64,000 nt of DNA from Lindgomyces ingoldianus (Eukaryota; Ascomycota; Dothideomycetes; Pleosporales; Lindgomycetaceae), in assembly GCF_010093535.1 (NCBI RefSeq), contig NW_022985196.1:657996-721995 (forward strand), in the 5' to 3' direction. The translations under genes and the position numbers were made by a program. Under the pieces are notes generated by a model. It saw only the letters and a list, made by a program, of their open reading frames with translations, ran no database searches and was not told the origin of the DNA. This document shows, piece after piece, positions 20,865 to 31,461 of the stretch. Positions within the stretch are counted from its first letter, which is position 1. Every line of letters starts with the position of its first letter.

Positions 20865-21573
20865 TCACTCATCGTCATTGGGCTTTCCCTGTTTCCTCTC
20901 TCTCCTAACCAACACAACCTCCTCCCTTACCATCTCCGGAGCAAGTATGCCTTCTAGCCCATTGTCATCTCTATCAAAATAAAGTGCCCACTCCCCAGGC
21001 CCATATTTGACTGCCATAAATCCTTCCCAGCCCTCGAAGGTGACCCTCCTATCCATCTTGGTGACATCCCAAGGGCCCACAAGATGCGGTTCAGATTCCT
21101 CACGATTCCCATGCTTGACCTCATGGGTATCTTGATCGACGTATATCCAATTTAGCTGTGGAGGGTCGTCTGAGATGGTGGAGACAAAGCCCTCTCCAAG
21201 CCTACCCCAATTCTTGTCTGGAAACGGGAGAAAATAACCTGCGAAAGGGTGATCCTCGGGGCAGCCGTCTGGATATTCCTCTGTTGACATGGCGAGGTAC
21301 AACTGCGGAATCGTTATCATTCGTCGTGACCCAAAATGGGTTGATCCTCGTTGAGACATTCGGGGGCCATCGCACCTTATTGCTGCTTAGAACTATTTCG
21401 CATCCATCAACTTCCCTCCCGTCCTCCGAGAATCGAGAACAGTTCACGATAAGATTTGTCTTCAAGCCCCGATGCTTTTCTTTTGCATTCTGCTTTTGGC
21501 CTTGGCGCACTGCTTCAGTCGTACCTATAATTGCGGGACACGCGGCAATCGCAGTAAGAATGCCCAACACCAT
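20865..21573 (-). CDS. conserved fungal hypothetical protein with N-terminal hydrophobic segment
   Basis: Exons 21573-21376 and 21302-20865 give 211 aa, joined by a 73-bp phase-0 intron; NK runs into LYLAM. The N-terminus MVLGILTAIAACPAIIGTTE, followed by AVRQGQKQNAKEKHRGLK, is a family hallmark I recognise from many filamentous ascomycetes. The rest holds HPFAGYFLPFPD, LNWIYVDQDTHEVKHG, GPWDVTK, FEGWEGFMAVK and WALYFDRDDNGL blocks. The N-terminal segment could be a signal anchor. No enzymatic motif is visible and the family has no function I know. The C-terminus is basic, then DDE. The gene is single-standing, with no operon-like link to its neighbours. Confidence 0.78.
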
Positions 21574-22322
21574 GATCTCTAATTGACGAGTGGAAATGCT
21601 TGGACGAAGGCGTAATAACCGATTCCTTGTGGATTAATCCGCAACGAGGGAGTTTTGGTAATTTTTGAGTTGGAGGACAACCTGTAAAGCGATCTCAGAA
21701 AGTCTAAAATTTTCGCGGCTCCGCAAATGCTTACGAAATTTGGTTCATCACTGGAAATTCGGAATGACGTCGATTATCACGAAAAGAGAGCGCGACCTGT
21801 TAAGGACAGCCGAACCGACATGCACTCTGGAGCGCTCATTACTGACATTGAAACGCGTCACTGGAAGGACTCCCAGTTTTCATTGGTTCCAGAAAGCCAC
21901 TAGGAATGATAAGGTTCTGATCACAGTAGATTTCCCAGAGGCAAACGGAGTGCAGCGCCTACTCCCTCAATTTAAACCTGCTTTGATCCTCCCATCGTTC
22001 ATCTCTTGGGCTTGACCCTGTTTCTGGACGCGACGGGCGCATTGCGGTGAGATGCACTGCCCGCGCAACCCCGCCACCTGGCCAAATAAACCGGATCTTC
22101 AACAGTTGCTTTAGTTCCGTGTGAATTTGAGTGTAAGATGTTCAGGTGCTGACCATACAGTTCCGCAATGACGCCATGGATTTCAGCTCCCAAGTTTTCT
22201 ATAAGAAAGGCCTTTGTTACTATCAATTCACCCTATAATTATTCAACAATTCATCGGTCCATCAAACATCACTTAAAACGTTGCTCCCAACGACATTAAA
22301 GAGAACAGATTCTGCGATATCG
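21574..22322. other. divergent intergenic region, no gene seen
   Basis: This region lies between the minus-strand hypothetical and the plus-strand small acidic protein and must hold both promoters. Open frames at 21665-22015 (+) and 21999-22226 (-) lack recognisable features. Confidence 0.35.
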
Positions 22323-22841
22323 ATGGCGTCAGAGTAAGTCCCAACTTGCGCGTCCTACTATCCTAGCTCTAGCCTTTCATTCCGAGTAACACTCCTTTTC
22401 CAGAACTCCCGTTACCGATTACCCAGCCCAGGGAAACACATCATCTGAAAGTTCTTCTAGTCCAGCAGCCGAGCGCAAGAAGCCGAAGAAGCTTGGCCAG
22501 AACCAGCTCCAAAAAGCACCCCCACCACAATTTAACGATTACGATGACGATGACGATGAACAGGCATTCGGAGCCATCCCGCCCGAACCTGTTGTCATGC
22601 CAAGGAGGAGCGGAGGTCGTAGGATGGTGCCGGTCCACCAGTCTCGCATTGCAGATCGACCAGCGAAAGTGGGGGAGAAGGACAGTAGTTTGAAGATCAA
22701 GATCGAGTTGGATCTGGAAGTCGAGGTAGAGATATACGCTCGGGTGAAGGGTGATGTGACGATAGGGCTGATGTAGTGTGTTGTTTATAGGTCGAAATTT
22801 ACGCCCGAGTCAAGGGAGATGTCACGATTGGTTTATTGTAA
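22323..22841 (+). CDS. small acidic/basic fungal protein with alternative duplicated last exon
   Basis: Exons 22323-22333 and 22404-22725, then either read-through to the TAG at 22774-22776 or splicing of 22726-22790 into 22791-22841. Both versions give 127 aa. The N-terminal half is low-complexity (Ser-rich, then ERKKPKK, a proline stretch and a run of Asp). The end, KIKIELDLEVEVEIYARVKG, resembles the C-terminal strand pattern of a family of small ascomycete proteins of unknown function. The two alternative last exons encode the same 15 residues and differ only in the final one, Met or Leu. No known domain is seen. The duplicated ending is the notable feature (separate entry). Confidence 0.7.
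22726..22841 (+). repeat. tandem duplicated terminal exon with synonymous divergence
   Basis: Copy one, 22726-22776, and copy two, 22791-22841, each encode VEIYARVKGDVTIGL plus Met or Leu and a stop. Most codons differ at the third base (GTA/GTC, GAG/GAA, ATA/ATT, GCT/GCC, CGG/CGA and so on), yet only the last residue changes. Copy one also begins with a usable donor, GTAGAG, and an acceptor, TTTATAG, lies directly before copy two. So copy one is either coding or intron. Confidence 0.9.
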
Positions 22842-23828
22842 GATGTGAGTTGAGCATCTGTCGTCGGAACGAAATAGTAATTCATTCTTACAGTACAACA
22901 TGAACATGGCTTTTGAGACATGACCCACGCTTTCTTCACCGCCCTGGCCGCCCTCGCCTTCCTACTCACCCTGGGTTACTTTTGGAGCGTTTACAGTTGT
23001 TTTGGTAGTTAATGGGGACCCCGGGAATCTCGCAAAGTATTTGTCGCATGCGAGATCTACAGAGAAACCTCTGTCCTCACAGAAAACTAATACTCGGACA
23101 AGTAAATAGCAATATTACCTACATCAGGATTTTCACGGCTCTGAGAGAACCCACCTAATTGTGGCTGGTGCATGTATATTTGTGATCCTCAAATTTTCGT
23201 CGACGGGAATACTTACGAGCACTGCGAACCAGTTACTAAGCACGATCCGAACTTTGAAGAGAAACCTTTTAAACCTTGAAATGACGCTCGAAGACCTAGG
23301 TACAGAGAGGTTTGCATGTGGGAAGTGACGCATAGGCCATGTGCAATTGGGAGTGCACCTCGGTACACACATGCCAACAGTGGGGCAGATGATGCACTCA
23401 CTTGACGCAAAAATTATCCACGACCGTTTTGTTGGTGAAAAATTAAATAGTTCACCAGTCCAGCCCTTACCTAGCACTTTCACACCCAGGAACGTTCACA
23501 CTCAGGAAGTTGCGGCGTTCGTCCACCTGGGTAGCATCGATTAGCACAGAATAAGCCTGCTACAAGAGAAAGTGGGTCAGAGGACGATCGGACGGAATCT
23601 CACACGATTGGAGCCTAGATTTTGTTGGGAGAAGAATGGGTCCGTGAGCACATGCTACAGCTGCCTTCTGTATCATGAAACCGTGGCTTGTTGGGACAGA
23701 GAAAGATATGTATGCGCACATACGCGTCTTCACTCAGAAAGATCAAACCACCATGTAAAGTGGAAAAATCCGTCTTCTGGTTTGGCCATATTGAAAAAAA
23801 ATCCCCCATTTTGTCCAACAACAAAGCA
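22842..23828. other. intergenic, no gene seen
   Basis: About 1 kb between two plus-strand genes. Open frames here (23133-23483 on the minus strand, 23341-23544 and 23572-23832 on the plus strand) are short and featureless. A GTAAGA donor-like word at the end of the upstream gene (22838) leaves open a further 3' exon that I could not place. Confidence 0.3.
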
Positions 23829-25519
23829 ATGATAGGAACTTCCATCTTCGACTACGTTTTCATTCGGTCCTGCATATTTTTCCTGCACTGGATCGCTCCC
23901 CTTAGTGTTTTCTGCTGTTTAATATCTCTCGTCTACACTCCCCCGTTCCATGTCCCTCTGAGCTTGCAGGTTGCGGCCGCCCTCGAGACAGCGTTTTACT
24001 TTCTCGTGTACCACCCTCGCAAGATCTACCTGCAGAGATCCGCGACACATCCAACGACTATCAGCCGCGATGAGCGCCGTGCGCTCTTCCAGCGTTGTCT
24101 CGAGAATACTCCGGACCCGGAGCGTTTCCTCACTAAATGGTTCGTGGATGCCCCTGCATCGGAGATCAAACGGGAGAACCTCAAAGATTTCTTTCGTTGG
24201 GCCTATTTGAATACTGGGGAGCCTGACATTGAAGAAAATGAAGAGCTGGAGGAGTATGTTAGAAGAATGGAGGAACTATTAGGGAGGAAATTGGAACCTG
24301 GGAGGGGGAAGGCAGAGTGCTTCAGGCTTACTCTTAACAAGGTTGATATGTTACATCGGAGTTTAACATGGTACTTGGTAAGCTCTTGCGGGAAGAATTG
24401 TGCATGATTTTGCCATTCCAAGGAACGAAATACACAGCCAGCCTGACTTCCTCACATAGTGTGTGTTCGTCGTCGACACCCTGGCATCTGCATACATGCT
24501 CTACCATTCCTTCAACTTCTACCCTACTTCTCTCCATCGGTTTCTCTCTGTTTTCCCATTCCGGCCCCTTGGACTTCTCAGCTCTCACCGCTCTCCTGCG
24601 AAAACAATTGCCTACTGGCACCGTCCACACACCTCCAAAACCAGACTTCCCGTCCTGTTCATACATGGTATCGGCATTGGACTTTATCCATACGTAAATC
24701 TATTAGCCGAACTGAATTCAGAAGATGACACAGATGGAGACTTGGGCATCATCGCCGTGGAAATCATGTCAGTGAGCTTTAGGATCACGGATGAAGCGCT
24801 GAAGAAGGAAGAGATGTGCCAGGAGATCGATTGCATATTAAAGGCGCATGGGTGGGAAAAGTTTGTGCTGGTGTCGCATTCGTGAGTCTCCCCTTCCACA
24901 TATTCTCACTGCATCATCTCCAGGAAATATTCTAGTACCAGTCCTAATCTTACGTTCAGCTATGGAAGTGTAATCGCTACTCATCTCCTGAACACGCCAA
25001 AAATCGCGCAGAGGATAGATTCACTCGTATTTATTGACCCGGTGACTTTCTTACTACATCTCCCAGATGTAGCATACAACTTTGTAAGACCTTTCCACCC
25101 CCCTTCGAGATACGTCCCCACTTACCTCCATCCCAAATTAGACGTGCCGTAAACCAAACCGCGCCAATGAGTACCAGCTGCATTACTTCGCATCCAAAGA
25201 TATGGGCGTCTCGCACACCCTCTTTCGGCGCTTCTTCTGGAGTGAGAATATATTGTGGAAGGAAGATATTCAAAATCATCGTGTGACTGTGGTGTTGGGG
25301 GGCAAGGATCTGATCGTGAACACCGAAGCTGTGAGAGCGTATCTTGCCAGCAACGGGAGTGCGAGCCCCGAAAAAGGAACCTGGAAAGAGGGGCATTGGA
25401 AAGGAGACAAATTAGACGTGTTGTGGTTTTCTGAGTTGGATCATGCCCAGGTTTTTGATAAGAGGAGCACGAGGGCGACGTTAGTGGATATTGTTAGGGC
25501 TTATTGTGATACTGAATAG
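23829..25519 (+). CDS. membrane-anchored alpha/beta hydrolase
   Basis: Exons 23829-24377, 24460-24881, 24960-25083 and 25142-25519 give 490 aa. The N-terminal 45 residues hold one or two hydrophobic helices (CIFFLHWIAPLSVFCCLISL), and a second hydrophobic patch starts exon two (VFVVDTLASAYML). The hydrolase core starts at LPVLFIHGIGIGLYPY, with the oxyanion HG. The nucleophile elbow is SHSYGS with Ser about 324, whose codon is split by intron two. Asp in GGKDLIV and His in ELDHAQVF complete a plausible Ser-Asp-His triad. A lipase or esterase acting at a membrane is likely; the substrate is unknown. The ATG at 23829 is preferred over the in-frame one at 23688, because the extra 47 residues are not family-like. 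Confidence 0.82.
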
Positions 25520-28500
25520 CTAGTGATGGCTACCAAGGGTATGGTTATAGATTGTAATATTAGATAGGCTAGGATGCCTGATGGATTAATGCCTCTTCAA
25601 GTATATTTAGGTAGCTGCAGCACTTCGCTTAGGCGCCTCACCACCACGGACACTGAATTATTGGATGGTATTCTTTTTCTAAACGATCTCCCTAGAATCT
25701 ACTCAAGCCTGTCAGTAACTAAACATCTGGGCGGTAAATCACCCTTTTCAAATCCTTCCCGGGTCCAACGTGACCAACAGCACGGACTACGATAGAACTT
25801 CACAAGACGTTACCACGTGAACCGTACAAAAGTAGTAACTTTGTGAGTCGTAACTTACGATTGATGAAGCTGAAAAGTTGAGTCATATTACGATTGAGAT
25901 AGACTTTTTGGAGCCATAATCCTACTGTGGGGACAATATGTTTTAATGCATTAGGAGGGATTTTTCACATTACTGTTAACGAGTTCCTATTGTACAACAA
26001 GCAGAGACTTTTGTATTACCTTGTATGGGAGAAGACGTGAGGACTCACTTAATTTATCATCCTCATCACATATTTTTGGATCCCCATCAATATGATCATG
26101 TCAATCTCCTCTCCTCGGCAACGATTGAGGGGCTACAATTGCAGAAGAACTCAGTCGTCGAGCTGAGTCATATTGGCCACGCTGCTCGAGTTGTCCCCAG
26201 ATTCCAACAACACATCACAATGAGTGCAAAAATTCATTGACATCCTTGACTGTCCTCATTTCATTCCCTGTTTTATTACTGAAAAATGCCGGAGGGACTG
26301 TACTCCGGTTTGCTTGTTTTGGTCTAACGGAGGAAGCTAGAGGTCATTATGGTGAAGGTTGGTAATTTTACTCCGCCGTCGGTGCTATGGAGAACAATCC
26401 GTTTATTCTTATTTAAATCCTAGTTGGTAGCAGATTATATTGTTATAGGTGGTCTTAGACAGAAGGTGGAGTGTCTATGCATTAGCAACCAGGGGACAAA
26501 GGAAGGAATGTGCACTAGCGAAGCGGGCGTACGTGGTTGACAATCCCTCCAAATTCAGAATCTCCTATTAGCGGCGCATTACAGCCTCCTATTCTATGCA
26601 AAACATCACTGATACCGAACAGGGGCAATTTCCGTCGCCGTTTAGCTGAAGACCATAGTAGCTTTGGCTCGCCTTCAGTCAGGAATATCACATTATTGTG
26701 TAGGATATCTAGCTCTATTACTTTCGCCCCGCTCTTTTTTTTTCTACGCTTCGATCATAAATATTTAAATTCAGAATTTCGAGTCTCAATGACACTTCAA
26801 CTTTGCTCTGAGGCGTACTCCATAACATCCAGTATCCCAGCATATGTTCCTACTCCTTTTTCATATCCTACCACTAGTGAAACCCAAAAGTGTTCATATA
26901 TTCCAACACTATATGATTCGACCCCAGAATCAGCTACCTAGCATTGAGCACTTATTTTATATAGCCCGGCAATAGCGCGCTGATCATGCTGGGTCTGATT
27001 GTTGGGTCCTTTTGTCATGACTATGGTGTCGAAATAATTTACCACATGGGAGCGTAGTCGCGATAGTTCATTGCTGTGAGACAGAAGTCGTGAAATTTTA
27101 TTACCATGATAGCGCAGTGGAGATAATTTAGTGCCATGACTATAAACTTTGGACGACTTTATTCATCTTAACTTCATCCCTGCTAAGCCCTATATGCAGT
27201 CTATAGAGTGAACATGCAAGAGCTCTAACATTTGAAGAGCTTCGTTCTAAACTTCACTAGAGGAGCGGAGAAGACGTTTTCTGTCGTTTAGTCCCAAGGA
27301 GGATAGGACGGCCCCGGCCCGACTTGCTGCGTATAATACTGATTACTGTAGTGCCGTTTCATCACGGATATCGAGACTTAAGAGTGTAATATTTTAGTCG
27401 CAAAAGGAGCTAGACTAGTCTTTCCTTCCAATCAGCACTAGACAATCATGCAGCAGAGCTCAATGCGTTTTTTGGGCCCAAGGGAGGTTTCAACCCGTCC
27501 TGCTGGTTTTCATAGTTGTGTGTTGTGGTTTCCTTCCAAGGAGGACATTTAGGTTAATGGTGGCATGATTTAGTACTAAGCGGAGGGAGACATTAGCTTC
27601 CATGTTGAACTGTTTTTGTGGGAGGAAGGGGTGTCCTTGTGTGTAGAGAGACGGAAGGAGGGTGCCGTAGTGGTGTTTCTCTACGTTAAGGAGTATGAGG
27701 AAGAGGAGGGGGTGGAAAGAGCCTAGCGGAAGTGAATTGGGTGATCTGTCTCCATGTGGCGGCTTCCCTCAGGAGTTGCCGCGTCATCGCAATGCCAGGA
27801 GCGGACATAAGGCGCGTAACCTAATGTAAGCGAATAATCCCCTGACCTAGAGCTAATTGGGATTCTACTAGTTGAATTGGCGTAGTTTTGAAATGAACTG
27901 AGTGGAGCATGTACTAATACAACCAGCGGTGCATGGGTCCAGAAACGTCATTGTTTTTTGAGAATATCCAGTTATTGGACTGCATCTGAGACGATTCCAA
28001 GTATTCATATTATTTAAGGGGAATAGTGACAATTACGCCATATTCAGCTCGTAATTTTCTATCTACTGAAGTACCAAGTACGTATTCCAATTCTATCTAA
28101 CGCCCCCAACGGGATACCATGTGGTTGTTGCTAGGGATTTTTTTTGTTTCATCCCATCTTGTGTGTTCCAGCATCTAGAGATCTAACTATATTCAGATCA
28201 TTCTGCAATTTTCTTGCCATTCACTCACAGCCATGGCTCTAGTCTTTAGGATTTTTATTTATTCCAGTTTGAACTACACAGTAATACAAGCATTTTCATG
28301 CCGGAAGAAAGAGACATAATTCAATTCTCCAACTATTTTGAGTCTCGATCCTGGTTGGGCTTGGTAACACATTTGTCTCGAGTGCATGCTAGGGAGGAAG
28401 CCGGGAAGAGGTAGAAGGGATTTATGTAGCCGAAGGTGCCGCCAGATTAGTTAGGTTTTGTGGCGAACTTGCCGAAACCCTGGGTTATTCTCAGAGAAGC

Positions 28501-29129
28501 AGTTCGAGTCACACTGTAATTCATCTAGAACTAGATCGTTGGAGGATGGGTTGCCTATGTTATCCTGAAGGCAGAATGAATTCATGAAGGAGATAATGCC
28601 TAGTTCTAGTTACGTAAATAACCAACACCAACGTCATTGCGCTGCAGTGATGTGTCGATGACTGGGGTCAAGTTCACCCAATCGACTGTGTAACGTGTTC
28701 AATCTCCCCGTTGGGTGAACCATCCCACTGGAGAGTACCATTACTTTGACTTTTTTAGCGAATCAGCCACGCATTCAGGACGAATCATCATGCAGCACTC
28801 AAGTACGACGATTCGCGTGACTGGGGGTTCCATTGCGTGAGTAGACCCGCAACTACATAAATACTCTAAGTACAGGAGACAAAATCTTGGTAAGAGACGA
28901 AACATTTCGGGATGGTTATCGTATATTACAATGCAAAATAACTGGCGGCAAGGAGATTCGTAGAGAGAATAGCAATTCGCATGACCTAGCGGAAGTTATT
29001 TGAGGCAGCTGAGGGATCTAAGAACGGCTTTCTATCTTACTAGGATTCGCCTTTCCGAGCTCTATAGCCTACTTTTGCCCACCTAGAACACCATATTCAT
29101 GATCATACCTAACGGTCGCATGTTATATA
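25520..29129. other. gene-poor 3.6-kb interval
   Basis: No gene can be supported. Open frames are short (the longest, 26537-26941, has Ser/Pro/Thr-rich, non-family-like content). The composition is moderately AT-rich without the extreme TA bias seen at 62 kb. A degenerate minisatellite lies at 27014-27146. The interval could be decayed repeat DNA; I see no transposase or reverse transcriptase motif in it. Confidence 0.35.
27014..27146. repeat. degenerate minisatellite with unit of about 29 bp
   Basis: About four and a half units follow one another, each with a CATGA-like word, an AGCGYAGT-like word and an ATAATTTA-like end. Unit lengths vary between about 27 and 31 bp and identity is moderate. 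Confidence 0.5.
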
Positions 29130-30445
29130 CTAGGGCTGTGGAGAAGGTCTCAAAGCTCTCTCGATGTCCGCATCCCTTGACGAGAGTTGTCGGCTTTGCC
29201 AATAATCTCCCAGTTCAGGTGGTGGGTCTGTAGGTCGGAGGGTGTGGATAGGCGTGAGCGGTGTCGATGAGGGTATAACGCTACAATTACTCCACTCATC
29301 CTCAAATTCAACGCGAGCAAGCGATCGTGTTGTGGTGGTGCTATTCGAACGTAGTGCTTGCCCGCTCGACGTTGGCTTGAAGGAGCGTGGCCATGGTGTT
29401 TGGGTAAGATTACTGCTGATATGGCGTATGCGGGAAGGTGATGTCGTTGACGTGATAAGAGAGTTTAGGAAGGGGAGATTTGCGAAGCAGATGATACCCG
29501 TGGCCTCAGCCCCGTACCAAAGTAGGTGCATCGGGTTTGACGAGTGAATTATTACATAGTATCGTCCCAGTATCGCTGTAATAAGAACAACGGCCCCAAA
29601 GGCCAAAAGTATTGCAAGAAGCAGCTTCCGCGGTGTTGGAATCATCGGTATCGGAAATATGAGGACAGTTAGGATAGTCGTGGTGTCAAAGAAGAGGGTA
29701 ATGATAGAGTGAGCATGATATGTAGAGCATTGTGCTGCATTACGTTAATTGGTAAGTCTAGGGAGTGGAAAGCACAACCATACAGGTAGTCGGTGACATG
29801 TTCCAGTAGCCCTGGACAGGGCTGCAAAGTAGCGGTTGTAATATTTGGATGATGAGGTATGTGAGCAGACAGTAAGCGGATGTCCAATCGAGGTATCGAC
29901 GCTCTTTCCCGCCAGGGCTACCAAGAAGTTAGTGTCTCTCCAAAAGGTCAAATTCAGTTGGTCGAACCCAGTAAGACATACAATATCCTCCTGTACAGAA
30001 TTAGGAGACATGCTTTGACAAGCCAAGAGCTCGTAATTTGAAACTCTTCCAGAGCGAATCTCATTTTCAGACCCCATACTACGTCAGGCTTATCAGAACC
30101 TAGTAGACTCTCATGGCGCGCAACTTCGTTCGCACACACAATGGTTCCGGTAAAGGGGACCTATTTAGAGTGGTAAGTGTCACGTGATTTACCACATTTC
30201 GCCTATCTATGTGTGATAGGTTCCATGACTCACCAAAATAAAAATCATTAGCCAGTCATCTAATTGAAGGTTCGAGAATGAACCCAGCGTAAGTCGTCGA
30301 GAAATGCTTCTATTCGTCAATATCGTTTATGAGGGTTGAGCGTGGACGTCACATGGGCAGCTTACATTCGTAAGAGGATTAAACATGTGCCAATTACATA
30401 CAGTGTCGATGATTCAACGGTAATAACGGAGAATGAGGTGGACAT
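29130..30445 (-). CDS. rhodopsin-domain (PTH11-like) seven-transmembrane protein
   Basis: Minus-strand exons 30445-30366, 30309-30234, 30160-29982, 29917-29784 and 29734-29130 give 357 aa; introns are 56, 73, 64 and 49 bp. The chain shows successive membrane helices: LYVIGTCLILL, DDWLMIFIL into VPFTGTIVCANEV, a helix in SSWLVKACLLILYRRIF, CLLTYLIIQILQPLLC, then FFDTTTILTVLIFPIPM, LLAILLAFGAVVLITAILG, and a seventh around ATGIICFANLPFL. The DDW and YRR motifs, and the Trp-Asn-x-Ser block before the last helices, are typical of the fungal rhodopsin domain in PTH11-like orphan receptors. The C-terminal 120 residues are cytoplasmic, Ser/Thr-rich. No CFEM domain is present. A plasma-membrane sensor role is a family-level inference. 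Confidence 0.85.
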
Positions 30446-31461
30446 GACTTAAGAGAATATAACTGTAATGACTGACGAAGGTGACAGATATCATAAAATA
30501 GGGAGACGTGAGGACAGACAGAGCAAGGAAGGATCCTGTCGGGAGGTTTAAGACTCCCTGTGTATCCCTTTGTCGCGGATGTAATCATAGCCAGGACAGG
30601 AGACCTAAGGCGAAGTCGAAAATCATACAAAGACCGTTGCTTGTTGCTTCTATTGAATGTTCTTTGCGAGCCTGCAAAAAAAGCATTGTGTGTCGTTGCC
30701 ATCCTGGAGCAGGGTGACGATAACACATGGTGGCTGAAGTCATCCTACAAAGGCTGGGAAGGGACTCCGCTGAGCAAGATGTTTGCGTAGACACCGGCGT
30801 GCGTGAGAGATGAAGATGCTGGCGAGAGGTCGCGATGGCTGATGAAAGTAGGACTCACAGGGATGATACGGTGGTTGAGTGAGCCGAGGTGTGAAGACAG
30901 AGTGCCGTCCCTTGTCGGCAAACTCGGCAAGACATAACAAAAACAACAACATCCATCGTGATTGGATGTCATGGATCTTCACCACCAGGCTTGGAGACGC
31001 GTTCCTGATCCTCAGCGACGGGACGAAGCGATCTTGGACAGATGATCTCGGGGATCATTTGGGCGTGGGGGGCCATTCCATGCTTTGATCCATGGATTGC
31101 GCTTCAAACCCTGGCACGCCACACTCTCATGGAGTCTGAGGATAGAGCAAGTGATTCTGAAGAAATCGCTCTGGAATGACTCTCGTGCAGTAGTTGTGCG
31201 AGAATCAGTCCACCGTGAAGAAAGAAGGCCAACATCAACGAATGCCCTCTCCCGATGCCTTCACAGAAAAAATATTATCCGAGAAACCGTAACCAGCCGG
31301 CCGGACTTAGCCCCCTCTTGATGCATGGGCTGGATGCTGCCAAGAATTCAATGATAAATCTCCACCGCCACCAAGCCATCTCGTCTCAAATTTCCTCCTT
31401 TAATTCAACACATCCCGACCGACTTCCATCTCCTGACGAAAGCTGCTGATCCAATAACGCA
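30446..31461. other. divergent intergenic region, no gene seen
   Basis: About 1 kb between the minus-strand receptor-like gene and the plus-strand GMC oxidoreductase. Overlapping short open frames on both strands are not protein-like. Both promoters must lie here; I see no clear TATA box near either ATG. Confidence 0.35.
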
